Below, in pieces: positions 18,603 to 27,171 of a stretch of 64,000 bases of DNA. The DNA comes from Nostoc sp. UHCC 0702 (GTDB taxonomy: Bacteria; Cyanobacteriota; Cyanobacteriia; Cyanobacteriales; Nostocaceae): contig CP071065.1 in NCBI GenBank assembly GCA_017164015.1, positions 1,057,409-1,121,408 of the forward strand, given 5' to 3'. Positions within the stretch are counted from its first letter, which is position 1, and every line of letters begins with the position of its first letter. Under the pieces are notes generated by a model. The model was not told the origin of the DNA. It saw only the letters and a list, made by a program, of their open reading frames with translations, and did no database searches. Made by a program: the position numbers and the translations under genes.

Positions 18603-19793
18603 TTAGGTTAATTTCTGTTTTAATTTTCTTTTCAGAACTACACCTGTGCCTAGAGTGCCTACAGTTAATAGACCTAATGTGGAACTGGATTCGGGAATTG
18701 ATTCTAAAACTGGGTCGGCACGAAAAACACCCGTGATAGTATTACCAGTGTCATCTATATACTCGGCATAGAACGAAATTTGCCCTGAATTATTTAGACC
18801 ACCGCTGAAAAAAACATCTGTCACTGTGCCGCCTAAAAGAGAGTCCCCAACGCCAATCACTTTATCTGCAATAGGGTCTGAACCTGTGAAGATGCCGTCG
18901 GCAAAATCATTTTCTGGCCCACCACGTAATTCTCCATTGAAAGCTACTTGATTATTGTCATTAATTGCAAGCCTAAAAAAACTGCTAAACAAGCCACTGG
19001 TGTCAGCAACAGTGGTAATTGTTTTACCATCCCCTGTAAATATCCCTTGTTCCCCGTTCTCTAGAGAAGCACTAAATATTACTGTTTCTGTATTATTGAT
19101 ATCAAACTCACTAAATCCACCAAAGAAAGAACTAGTATTATCAGCGATAGTTGTAATTGTCCCATCTTTGCTCGTGAAGACACCTTGTCGTCCATCTTTT
19201 AACTCAGCTTCAAAAGCTACTACATTAGCGTCGTTAATCACAGGGTCTTGGCTAAAAAATTGAAATGGCCCACTAGTGTCCACAATAGTTGTCAGAGGGC
19301 CACCATTGCCAGTAACAATCGCTTCGAAAGTCTTGAAAACCAATGTACCACTATTATTGAACGCATTGCTTGATAAGTTAAGCGTAAATAAATTATCACT
19401 TGGTGTAGCAACAGTGGTTACATTCTCACCATTACTGATGAACAGTCCTTCTTGAGGTAAACTGTTATTGGCAAACGCTACTGTACCACTATTGTTAATT
19501 GCAATACCATTAATAGCATTGAATCCTAAATTGAAGTTGACGACAGTAGTGAACGCTCCGCCGTTGCCAGTAAAAATTCCTGTACTTGGTAAGCCAAAAT
19601 CATCTGCTCCCCCAGCAGCAAAAGCCACTGTGCCATTATCGTTGATTGGGCCACCACCAAGATATAGGAAGTCTCTACTGTCAGCGATTTTTGTAAAAGT
19701 GAAGTTGCCAGCTTGTGCCGAGTTAACGTCTATTGTTACTAGACTTAAGAAAGTACCAGCTACAACAGCTAAAAATTTTGGACAAGTACTCAT
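18603..19793 (-). CDS. PEP-CTERM-anchored extracellular repeat protein
   Basis: This 396-residue exported protein has an N-terminal signal peptide (hydrophobic 'FLAVVAGTFLSLVTI', then 'AQAG'). It has about eight repeats of 'INDNGTVAF...GIFTGNGG..TTVVN' type, each 45-50 residues, as in choice-of-anchor beta-repeat proteins. The C-terminal sorting tail 'PESSSTLGLLTVGTLGTGVVL' plus basic 'KRKLKQK' is PEP-CTERM-like, although PEP itself is written PES. Such tails are recognised by exosortase, which is not in the window. The function is unknown; it is likely a surface or sheath protein. It is monocistronic. Confidence 0.75.
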   Translation of the reverse strand: MSTCPKFLAVVAGTFLSLVTIDVNSAQAGNFTFTKIADSRDFLYLGGGPINDNGTVAFAAGGADDFGLPSTGIFTGNGGAFTTVVNFNLGFNAINGIAINNSGTVAFANNSLPQEGLFISNGENVTTVATPSDNLFTLNLSSNAFNNSGTLVFKTFEAIVTGNGGPLTTIVDTSGPFQFFSQDPVINDANVVAFEAELKDGRQGVFTSKDGTITTIADNTSSFFGGFSEFDINNTETVIFSASLENGEQGIFTGDGKTITTVADTSGLFSSFFRLAINDNNQVAFNGELRGGPENDFADGIFTGSDPIADKVIGVGDSLLGGTVTDVFFSGGLNNSGQISFYAEYIDDTGNTITGVFRADPVLESIPESSSTLGLLTVGTLGTGVVLKRKLKQKLT

Positions 19794-20253
19794 ATCACTA
19801 TTTGCTTAGTGTATTACTTGATTGATGACTAAGTTACTATTAGCGTAAAATTAGACATACGGGAAAAAAATAAAGCTTTAATAAAGTAATTATAAATTTT
19901 AATAATATTAAATAATATATCTAAGTAAATATAGCGGTTCTCACTTTGTTGCAATACAGTCCCAAGCCCACCCCGCATTTGCTTTTTGCAAACGCTGCCC
20001 TCCCCGTTCACGTGGCTACGGTGTACACACAAGTCTTAAAATTCCACCTAGCGCTTGGTTTCGTCGTCTAGCTCTGGGTTGTTTGATCGCTTTGGTCAGC
20101 CCGGGAGCAGCGAGGAGGAACGACGTTGGCAAAGCCTTACCGTTCGCGATCTTCGTCTTTGAAGGAGAAGGGTAGCAATCGCAAAAAACACAGGATTATG
20201 CGATTACTTCGTTCTGCTATCGCTGCACTCGTAATGACAATCAACTTGGGTTA
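19794..20253. other. Intergenic region without a recognisable gene
   Basis: The left part (19800-19940) is AT-rich and may hold the promoter of the PEP-CTERM gene. The right part (20060-20200) is a GC-rich mosaic of palindromic repeat pieces like those at 7.9, 15.7 and 28.4 kb. No credible frame was found. Confidence 0.6.
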
Positions 20254-20916
20254 TTACAACAAACCCCGATAACGAATAAACACCAAAATAACCGCCCACG
20301 AACCCAAGGCAACTTTGATGGCGACCAAGATATTGAGCAACGGTACAACTCCCCCACTGAAAAGTGCCCCCATCTCTCCGTGGGGTAATTCTAATCCTGA
20401 CAAAGTGATCACCGCCAGTATAATGAAAATCAGCACCGAAACTTTCTCCCATGTAGCGGCGTGCCAGCGCTGGTAAATCGCCTGCATCCACTCCGGTGAT
20501 GAGGTAATCGCCACCAGGCCGATCGCCGTTCCGCCTGCTACCCCGGCCGCAAAACCACCACCTGGAGTCAGATGTCCGCGAATAGCCAGCTCGATACTCA
20601 CTAACGAGGTTATTGTTGCTCCCAAACGCGCCAGCACAATTGAGGGTTTATCTGTGAAATGATAGATCGCGCAGGATGGCCTTTCATTAGCCAACAGGAA
20701 ATAAGCACCCATGATGGCGATGGTAAATACTACCACCTCGAACATAGTGTCATACAAGCGATTTCTGAGAATGATCACTGTCACCGCATTGGGTATGCCA
20801 CCATCTTTGACAATGGATTCCACAATAGAGAAATCCGGTATTTGTGGTGCTGGATTTGGCAAGACGAGCATTTTCACATACAGCGCTATCCCTGCTGCAA
20901 TGTAGATCCATTTCAT
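20254..20916 (-). CDS. mrpB: Mrp-type Na+/H+ antiporter subunit B
   Basis: This 220-residue membrane protein carries the MnhB/MrpB domain: 'NRLYDTMFEVVVFTIAIMGAY' (in parts), the signature 'IRGHLTPGGGFAAGVAGGT' and 'GALFSGGVVPLLNILVAIKV', with about six membrane helices. It is the last gene of a seven-gene leftward operon and starts at an ATG overlapping the previous stop by 4 bp. Mrp complexes exchange Na+ or other cations for protons and resemble the membrane arm of complex I. Confidence 0.88.
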   Translation of the reverse strand: MKWIYIAAGIALYVKMLVLPNPAPQIPDFSIVESIVKDGGIPNAVTVIILRNRLYDTMFEVVVFTIAIMGAYFLLANERPSCAIYHFTDKPSIVLARLGATITSLVSIELAIRGHLTPGGGFAAGVAGGTAIGLVAITSSPEWMQAIYQRWHAATWEKVSVLIFIILAVITLSGLELPHGEMGALFSGGVVPLLNILVAIKVALGSWAVILVFIRYRGLL

Positions 20917-21518
20917 TGATGCTCCTCCCCTTCAACTGGTGTATTTACATAGGTGAGGCTGGTCGATGGTGATGCAAGTTCGCTTTGCATGATGTCATAG
21001 ATGCGTTTCACCCTGATGGCGGTGTGATAGGATAAGTTTTCTTGTTGATTGGTCGCCTGGTCTTGAGTATTGTCTTCGAGTCTGACACAAGTTGCATGGA
21101 CTTCTTTTTCCATCAGCGCCCGTTCCAAGGCTTGCGTATTTGAGTAAGGAACTAGATCAAGACGCATATGGCGTTTGCCAAAAATTGTGCGTAACTCATC
21201 CATCAGTTGCCCAAAATTACCCTGTGGTAAAGCATCGCCCTCTGCCTCACTTACTTTGTTTTGGATGATACCAAGACGCATGACCAGCGATGAACGCACT
21301 GCGATCGCATAGAGAGTGATTGCCAGCATGGTACCCACTAATGCTTCAGTCAAAGCCACATCCGCCGCACCCAAAAGCACATATAATAATGCTGCCACGG
21401 CTCCCAGTATTCCCCGAATTACCAAGGCATTGTATGGATTAACTTGCAGTACTAACATACAAGCAGACAATGGCAGCAAGGCAGTGATCAGATAGATAAA
21501 CAGATCGTATTTATTCAT
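20913..21518 (-). CDS. Short MrpA-like subunit (DUF4040 domain only)
   Basis: This is a protein of about 201 residues with four N-terminal membrane helices: 'LITALLPLSACMLVLQ', 'ALVIRGILGAVAALLYVLLGAADVALTEA' (in parts) and 'VGTMLAITLYAI'. This is the DUF4040 region normally found at the end of MrpA. The large NuoL-like half of MrpA is absent. The C-terminal 100 residues are hydrophilic. The open frame begins at 21554, but 'MNKYDLFIYLI' at 21518 fits the family and overlaps mrpG by 8 bp. Short MrpA forms are known in cyanobacterial Mrp operons. Confidence 0.8.
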   Translation of the reverse strand: MNKYDLFIYLITALLPLSACMLVLQVNPYNALVIRGILGAVAALLYVLLGAADVALTEALVGTMLAITLYAIAVRSSLVMRLGIIQNKVSEAEGDALPQGNFGQLMDELRTIFGKRHMRLDLVPYSNTQALERALMEKEVHATCVRLEDNTQDQATNQQENLSYHTAIRVKRIYDIMQSELASPSTSLTYVNTPVEGEEHQ

Positions 21519-21789
21519 CCTCACCCCCAGTACTAGAACAGTATGCCAACACATACCCCAGCATCGTGTTCCACATTGCCAAGCAAATGATGCCGAGAAT
21601 TAGCAGTGGCCATTCTCTGGGTATCTTCAGCAGCAACCCAAAAACGATACTGATTGAACCAAGGGTATCTGAAACCGAAAGAGTATGCAGTTTGAATAAT
21701 AGCGATCGCTTGCCCAATAGGTAAGATGTCCCCCAAAACCAGAAGACAATGCCTATAACTATGCAGCCATAACTTAATATATTAATCAT
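21511..21789 (-). CDS. mrpG: Mrp antiporter subunit G
   Basis: This 92-residue protein has three membrane helices and the MnhG/PhaG pattern ('GIVFWFWGTSYLLGKRSLLFKLHTLSVSDTLGSISIV' in pieces, with the conserved 'KLH' segment). It overlaps mrpF by 4 bp and the short mrpA by 8 bp. It is an accessory subunit required for complex assembly. Confidence 0.85.
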   Translation of the reverse strand: MINILSYGCIVIGIVFWFWGTSYLLGKRSLLFKLHTLSVSDTLGSISIVFGLLLKIPREWPLLILGIICLAMWNTMLGYVLAYCSSTGGEDE

Positions 21790-22037
21790 AGATCACTCAT
21801 GCGTTTCAGTACATTTGCCAATAGCATTAATGCAGCATTACCCACACTCAGGATGATTACCCCCACAATGCCGATCATCCAATCATCACGCAAGACCGAT
21901 ACCACCAGAATCATCACTGCTGCCTTGGAGGAGATACTGGCAAATGCCAACATCTTCTGCCAAACATGATCATTCTTCCAAGCTTCGTAAACGGGTATGA
22001 GCAAGGCCACAATCATGGCTATGACTACCAGGTTCAT
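21786..22037 (-). CDS. mrpF: Mrp antiporter subunit F
   Basis: This 83-residue, three-helix protein is of the MnhF/PhaF type. It has a short periplasmic N-terminus, 'FASISSKAAVMILVVSVL' and 'IGIVGVIILSVGNAALMLLA'. The start and stop overlap neighbouring genes by 4 bp on each side (ATGA), a sign of translational coupling through the operon. Confidence 0.82.
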   Translation of the reverse strand: MNLVVIAMIVALLIPVYEAWKNDHVWQKMLAFASISSKAAVMILVVSVLRDDWMIGIVGVIILSVGNAALMLLANVLKRMSDL

Positions 22038-22423
22038 GATTTTTTCCTTCTTTGAATCCGGTGTACTTCGTACCAGCCATCTTCGTGATATTTCACAACA
22101 ACGGTTTTTGGTGTAAAGGTAATGATGAATATATCTAGGAATATCAGTCCGGGTGTCCTTCTTGCGGGGACACGTTCCATTACTATCTCTTCTTCAGTAT
22201 GGGGATGGAAGATGATGTCCAATGCTTCGATATAAGCGATGGGAATCGCTATGATGATTTGCCACAGCGCCCGCAGCCAATCTTTTAATTTTTCCTGTGT
22301 TTTATAGTTGTGTGGTAATAAGAGCGCGATACTCACACCGATGATGATATTTGCCACACTCAGATTAGCAGTGAGCAGAAACCAGATAGCCAGTCGCAAT
22401 AATAGATTCAGATATCCAATCAT
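22034..22423 (-). CDS. mrpE: Mrp antiporter subunit E
   Basis: This protein of about 129 residues is of the MnhE type: a membrane N-terminal half ('LLRLAIWFLLTANLSVANIIIG' in pieces) and a hydrophilic C-terminal half with 'TPGLIFLDIFIITFTPKTVVV' (in parts). The frame is open from 22438, but the ATG at 22423 overlaps the mrpD stop as ATGA, matching the coupling seen at the other junctions, so that start is chosen. Confidence 0.83.
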   Translation of the reverse strand: MIGYLNLLLRLAIWFLLTANLSVANIIIGVSIALLLPHNYKTQEKLKDWLRALWQIIIAIPIAYIEALDIIFHPHTEEEIVMERVPARRTPGLIFLDIFIITFTPKTVVVKYHEDGWYEVHRIQRRKKS

Positions 22424-23847
22424 GCTAATACCATCCAAAAGAGTAGTACCAACATCAGACTCATAAAACCGACCAGATGCTCAAATTGCTCAAGTACACG
22501 CGGCAGCTTGACTACTAATCTTTGAACAATCAACAAATATACTAACCAGCCAATGCCGATGGTTGCTAGTGGTTTGATGATATTCGCCACGGTGTAGGCC
22601 TGATAGTACACAACGTTGGCGACAATCAGCGCAGCGATCAACAGTATTATCCCAGGCCAGAAACCTGGCTTTACCTCCTCTTTTCCCCCACGCGGCAGAA
22701 ATATGAATTTGGCAAACGATATTGCCGTTCCCAAGGCTGCAACGTTCATGGCGATGACTTGCCAAGGTGCAAGATTCTTCATTGTCAACACCTTCGCCCC
22801 AAAGCCAGACAGCAATGGAAAGCCCGATATTGAGAAGCTGGCTATGACTAGGGCAATCCAGACTGCGGTATTGATGGGCTTATGTTGTAACTCCTTAAAG
22901 TTGCGGCTTGGTAAGACACCCGCTATCAAAAACAGCGCCGATTTTACCAAGCCGTGAGTCAGCGCATAAAAACCGCCGACTATAGGTGCAGCAAGGATAA
23001 AACCTAATTGGGAAATAGTGTGAAACGCCAGCATTCGCTTAGTATCTTTTTCAAACATGGCGTAGAACACTCCCAGAAGCGCTGTCCCCACTCCGAAGAT
23101 TCTAATTATGGGGTCAACCTCATCCAAAATCAGCGCACAACGCACCAAAGGATAGACTCCAGTTTTCACAACGACTCCCGATAGCAAGGCTGACACCGGC
23201 GTTTCCGATTCCGAGTGAGTCAACGGTAGCCACAAACCCGATACAAATATCCCCCCTTTTACCATTAGCCCCAAAAAAATCAGGGCAAACGCCTCTGGTG
23301 GAGCGCCCCGCAAAGCAGAAAAAGCAAACGAGTGATTTGTCTGATAGGCTAGTACCGCGCCCACCAGATAAAACAGCATGGACACGTTGCTAATAAATAA
23401 ATAGCGCAAGGCCACCCAAATTGCTCGATCAGTGCGGGGATAAGCAATTAAGAGAAATGCGGCAATACCACTGACTTCTAACGCCACATATAAACTGATA
23501 AAATCTGTACAAGCGAATGCGGCATTGACGCTGCCATGCAACATCATGGTCTGGGCGTAAAAAAAAGCTGTCTTATTGCTGTGCCAACAGTAGAGGATGA
23601 CCGCAGCCGTTACCAGCCCATTTGTCAGGATAAAGTAGCCGGTCAATTCGTCAAGCGTTAAGGTGACACCGAAGTTATCCAGCAATTTCAGTTCCAGGGG
23701 CGACTGAGCAACAAATAACTGCGATGCATATCCGGCCGAAACCACAGCCATGCCCAAGGCGAGGTATTTGTCAAGCTTGGGAACCAAATAAATAACGAAC
23801 CCCACCAAAAACGGTAGTGCAATCCAGGCGATCGTAATGGTAGTCAT
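22420..23847 (-). CDS. mrpD: Mrp antiporter proton-channel subunit D (NuoM/NdhD-like)
   Basis: This 475-residue protein has about 14 membrane helices and belongs to the proton-pumping quinone oxidoreductase/antiporter family. Key residues are visible: Glu in 'LYVALEVSGIAAFLL' (helix 5) and Lys in 'LMVKGGIFVSGLWLPLTHSESETPVSALLSGVVVKTGVYPL' (read in pieces). It is the only large channel subunit in this operon: there is no second mrpD and no full mrpA. It starts in a 4-bp overlap with mrpC. Confidence 0.9.
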   Translation of the reverse strand: MTTITIAWIALPFLVGFVIYLVPKLDKYLALGMAVVSAGYASQLFVAQSPLELKLLDNFGVTLTLDELTGYFILTNGLVTAAVILYCWHSNKTAFFYAQTMMLHGSVNAAFACTDFISLYVALEVSGIAAFLLIAYPRTDRAIWVALRYLFISNVSMLFYLVGAVLAYQTNHSFAFSALRGAPPEAFALIFLGLMVKGGIFVSGLWLPLTHSESETPVSALLSGVVVKTGVYPLVRCALILDEVDPIIRIFGVGTALLGVFYAMFEKDTKRMLAFHTISQLGFILAAPIVGGFYALTHGLVKSALFLIAGVLPSRNFKELQHKPINTAVWIALVIASFSISGFPLLSGFGAKVLTMKNLAPWQVIAMNVAALGTAISFAKFIFLPRGGKEEVKPGFWPGIILLIAALIVANVVYYQAYTVANIIKPLATIGIGWLVYLLIVQRLVVKLPRVLEQFEHLVGFMSLMLVLLFWMVLA

Positions 23848-24179
23848 GGTGTATTGTTCTTCTCGATCTCGTTGCTTTCCAATGTGGGATTATCCCGTGA
23901 CAATTTCATGACACCGACCAACATTAAGGCTTGAATTGAAAAGCCGATCACAATCGCCGTCAATATAACCGCCTGGGGAACCGGATCTGCGTAAGTGCCC
24001 TTTTTGACATTTGATAAAATTGGTGTGAATAAGCCTTCTCGTGATGCAATCAGCACGTAATAGGCGATAACCCCTGTACTCATCACATCCATTGAGACAA
24101 TCTTCATCACCAGGTTTTTTTTCAGGATGATGCCAAAAAATCCGCACAATATTGTGGCGAATACGCTTGCTTCTAACAC
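23844..24179 (-). CDS. mrpC: Mrp antiporter subunit C (NuoK/NdhE-like)
   Basis: This small three-helix subunit contains 'VFATILCGFFGIILKKNLVMKIVSMDVMSTGVIAYYVLIA' (in pieces) and 'VPQAVILTAIVIGFSIQALML', typical of MnhC. The frame is open to an ATG at 24242, but that stretch is not membrane-like. A GTG at 24179 just before 'LEASVFAT' fits the usual start, although no Shine-Dalgarno is evident; either is possible. It is the first gene of the mrp operon. Confidence 0.82.
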   Translation of the reverse strand: MLEASVFATILCGFFGIILKKNLVMKIVSMDVMSTGVIAYYVLIASREGLFTPILSNVKKGTYADPVPQAVILTAIVIGFSIQALMLVGVMKLSRDNPTLESNEIEKNNTP

Positions 24180-24242
24180 AGGAATCGTCTGGTGGGTAAA
24201 TTTTAACGGTAATGATCTTGAGTAATTTCTCCAACTTCTCAC

Positions 24243-24705
24243 TAGCAGAAAGCAAGTTTCTGTTTTCGGTTGGCATTGAGAAAATTTGGAGAAGGTTCTT
24301 TAATACACGCATGATTTTTGGTGCTTCTTTGTAGATTTACCAATTGATTTACGCGTGTCTTAATATTAAGAATAGGTGGTATGTGGTACTCAAAGCAAGA
24401 AATGGGCATCAGTAGTCCTTATGAACTGCATTCACCAATACAATGATTAAAAACAGACTATCAGATGAATGGTACTAAGAAAAGCCGAAACACTTGTGGT
24501 TTAAGCAGTCTGCAATGCTCAAATATAATAAGAAATTTGAACTCAAAAGAGCGTTAGACAAAAATTCACATCTAAAATTTCATATAATAGCAAGCCTCTA
24601 CTCTTACTCTAGACGCAACCCACTTAGCTAACGAACTTCAGCCTGACACGCCTAGACGGTTCAACTTACCTACCCACAAGGCGATGAAGTTTCCCAGAGG
24701 TGACT
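24243..24705. other. Divergent promoter region between mrpC and the RcaC-like gene
   Basis: About 460 bp without a credible gene. It must hold the promoters for the leftward mrp operon and the rightward rcaC-like gene. No L-box (TTGCACA) pair is present here. The AT-rich stretch 24480-24600 looks promoter-like. Confidence 0.5.
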
Positions 24706-26688
24706 ATGAAAATATTGCTTGTAGAAGATGATGAGTCACTAATTGCCGTTTTGACCAAGAGCCTATTGGCACACCACTATGTCGTGGATACTGTCAAAGA
24801 TGGTGAAATGGGTTGGAATTATGGTTCCACATTTGAGTATGACCTGATAGTGTTGGACATTATATTGCCTAAGTTGGATGGCATTAGTTTATGCCAGCGC
24901 TTCCGGGCAGAAGGATACACTACGCCAATTTTATTACTAACGGCTCAGGATACAAGCACCGCTAAAGTTAAGGGATTAGATGCAGGCGCGGATGACTATG
25001 TAGTCAAGCCGTTTGATGGCTTAGAACTAATCGCCCGCATTCGGGCATTACTGAGACGCACTAGCGTCAACCCCTTACCTTTACTGACTTGGGGAGATTT
25101 ACTATTAAACCCCAGCACTTGTGAAGTCACCTACAACAATCAACCCCTAATCCTCACAACCCAAGAATATAGGTTGCTAGAACTGCTGCTTTGGGATAGC
25201 CAGCATGTATTTAGTACCAACGAGATTTTAGACCGATTATGGTCTTCAGAGGAATTTCCCGCTGAGGCAACGGTACGCTCCCATATCCGTCGGTTACGTC
25301 ATAAACTTGTAGCAGCAGGTGCGCCTCCAGATTTTATTGCCACAGTGCATGGACGCGGATATTACCTGAAAGCACCCGCACAAGAAACAAAACTCCAGCC
25401 TACACAAAGCCCTCGGCAAGTCTATCCCTTCAACCACTGGGAGAATGGGCAATGGGAAATGCAGACAAGGGCAAAAGGGAACAGTGGAAAGATGAGGGAG
25501 AATAACCAATGCCCCATGCCCATTACCATAGGCGATCGCCACCTAGACCAGCAAGCACAATACCTAGCCTTCCTCAATGAAACCTGGATCACCACCAGAC
25601 AAAAAAGCTTGGAACAATTGACAGTGCTATCTCAAGCACTAAAAGACTTACAAGCTGATTCACTCGACTGTCAACTTCAAGAACAAGCTCAACATATTGC
25701 TCACAAACTAGCAGGAACTCTAGGAACTTTTCGACTCACAAAGGGAATGCAGCTAGCACGGCAACTGGAAAATTTGCTAAATAGTTACAAACCTTTGCAA
25801 CTACAACAGGCGCTGCTGATGGAGACTCTGGTAAACGCCCTACAACAGGAAATTGATCACAACACCTCAATCCACAGCAATCAGTCGCCCTCTGAGCATT
25901 CACCAGCCCAAGGCGCAAATTCACCGCTGTTGTTGATTGTAGATCCAGATCCCAACTTCAGCGAATCCTTGACAAGTGTAGCGGCAAGTTATCAAATTCG
26001 CACAGCGATCGCACCAACGATTGAGGCGGCTACAGCCACTTTCAACTCGACATCCCATCCTCAAGCGATTCTGCTTCACCTACCCTCAGTTAAATCTGGG
26101 TGTCAGACAACAGACTTTCTAGAATGGTTGCAAATGCTGTCAGAACATCACCCCCACCTGCCGATTCTCGTTGTCGGCGATGGCAGCGACTTGACAAATC
26201 GACTGCAAGTGGTGCGTCACGGGGGTAAACTCTTCTGGGAACCATCCATTGCTCCCCAACAAGCGATCGCTGCTGTAGTGCAACTGCTGAGTGGGTCAGA
26301 TATGGCAGCGAAAGTGATGATTGTAGATGATGATCAAGATTGGTTACAAACGCTACCGATGTTACTCAATCCTTGGGGATTTGAAGTTACCACCCTCGCA
26401 GAGCCTGAGCAATTCTGGACGGTGCTACAAACTGTAAGCCCCGACGTGCTGGTCTTAGATGTGAATATGCCCCAGATCAATGGTTTTGAATTATGCCAGG
26501 TAGTACGCAGTGATCTGCGTTGGCGACAGTTACCAATTTTATTTTTGAGCGTACTGAGCGATGCAAAAACCCAGAATCAAGCTTTTAACTTAGGTGCTGA
26601 TGACTACTTGTGCAAGCCAGTAATAGCCGTAGACCTTGCTAACCGCATCCGTAACCGCCTCCAGCGAGTGCGAGCATGGGCAAGTTGA
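24706..26688 (+). CDS. rcaC: RcaC-like multi-domain response regulator
   Basis: This is a 660-residue regulator from the ATG at 24706, preceded by AGAGG (a GTG at 24700 is also in frame). The domains are receiver 1 with Asp51 ('YDLIVLDIILPKLDG'), OmpR-type winged helix (about 125-225, 'SHIRRLRHKLVAAGAPPDFI' and 'GRGYYLKA'), histidine phosphotransfer domain with His333 ('IAHKLAGTLG'), a degenerate receiver lacking the Asp (about 405-530), and receiver 2 with Asp585 ('DVLVLDVNMPQING'). This order and Asp51 match RcaC of Fremyella, which binds L boxes and switches genes between green and red light. Two perfect L boxes occur in this window. Orthology is likely but not proven. Confidence 0.85.
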   Translation: MKILLVEDDESLIAVLTKSLLAHHYVVDTVKDGEMGWNYGSTFEYDLIVLDIILPKLDGISLCQRFRAEGYTTPILLLTAQDTSTAKVKGLDAGADDYVVKPFDGLELIARIRALLRRTSVNPLPLLTWGDLLLNPSTCEVTYNNQPLILTTQEYRLLELLLWDSQHVFSTNEILDRLWSSEEFPAEATVRSHIRRLRHKLVAAGAPPDFIATVHGRGYYLKAPAQETKLQPTQSPRQVYPFNHWENGQWEMQTRAKGNSGKMRENNQCPMPITIGDRHLDQQAQYLAFLNETWITTRQKSLEQLTVLSQALKDLQADSLDCQLQEQAQHIAHKLAGTLGTFRLTKGMQLARQLENLLNSYKPLQLQQALLMETLVNALQQEIDHNTSIHSNQSPSEHSPAQGANSPLLLIVDPDPNFSESLTSVAASYQIRTAIAPTIEAATATFNSTSHPQAILLHLPSVKSGCQTTDFLEWLQMLSEHHPHLPILVVGDGSDLTNRLQVVRHGGKLFWEPSIAPQQAIAAVVQLLSGSDMAAKVMIVDDDQDWLQTLPMLLNPWGFEVTTLAEPEQFWTVLQTVSPDVLVLDVNMPQINGFELCQVVRSDLRWRQLPILFLSVLSDAKTQNQAFNLGADDYLCKPVIAVDLANRIRNRLQRVRAWAS

Positions 26689-26690
26689 CA

Positions 26691-26724
26691 TTCTCCCCAC
26701 CCTACTAGGTAGAGGTAGGGGAAT
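26691..26724 (+). terminator. Possible terminator after the RcaC-like gene
   Basis: CCCCACCCTAC and GTAGAGGTAGGGG form an imperfect stem just past the stop codon. The following sequence is only mildly T-rich (ATTTGGCGATTTTTGGG). It may be a generic cyanobacterial palindromic repeat. Confidence 0.4.
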
Positions 26725-26762
26725 TTGGCGATTTTTGGGAAAATATTCTTTGTAACTTTCCC

Positions 26763-26981
26763 TTATCTGCCCTCTGGTGCGCTTGGTCGGTCATCAGTAG
26801 AAATTTCTGGACGTACAATCTCACCTAGACGATCCCAGTAATCATCTGTAGGCGCTTCCAACCGAATCTTCCATGCCCGCTCATCTTCTATTTCGGGGAA
26901 AATACGACTAGCGATCGCATTTTGCTCATCGTCTCGCAATTTATCAAACTCTGGGATCAAGTGCTGAAGTAGTTCAGTCAT
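26763..26981 (-). CDS. Small acidic protein, orphan antitoxin-like
   Basis: This 72-residue acidic protein begins 'LLQHLIPEFDKLRDDEQNAIASRIFPEIEDERAW' (in parts). That is the pattern of small cyanobacterial antitoxin-family proteins, in which 'L..EEQ.A.A..ll.El..E..W' is common. No toxin gene adjoins it. It is likely a real gene because the pattern is recurrent, but the function is unknown. Confidence 0.55.
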   Translation of the reverse strand: MTELLQHLIPEFDKLRDDEQNAIASRIFPEIEDERAWKIRLEAPTDDYWDRLGEIVRPEISTDDRPSAPEGR

Positions 26982-27105
26982 GATTTCAAAACGTGGATAA
27001 TGCTTTACGTCGCATGATAGCCGATAGATAAGCTATCTGTCTGGTGTAAAACATGCTTTTGGCATGACTCTAGTTTGGTGTAAAGTAAATTACCCTCAAC
27101 TGAAA

Positions 27106-27123
27106 TTGCACAGATTTTGCACA
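27106..27123 (+). promoter_or_regulatory. L box (RcaC-binding site) upstream of pcyA
   Basis: Perfect direct repeat TTGCACA-GATT-TTGCACA, identical in both half-sites and in the 4-bp spacing to the RcaC L box defined in Fremyella. It lies 49 bp upstream of the pcyA start codon, as expected for a red-light-activated pcyA. An RcaC-like gene ends 418 bp upstream. Confidence 0.88.
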
Positions 27124-27171
27124 AACCATAGGCCAATGTAGGGTATCAAGAGTTTATTTGGAGAGAAGCGG

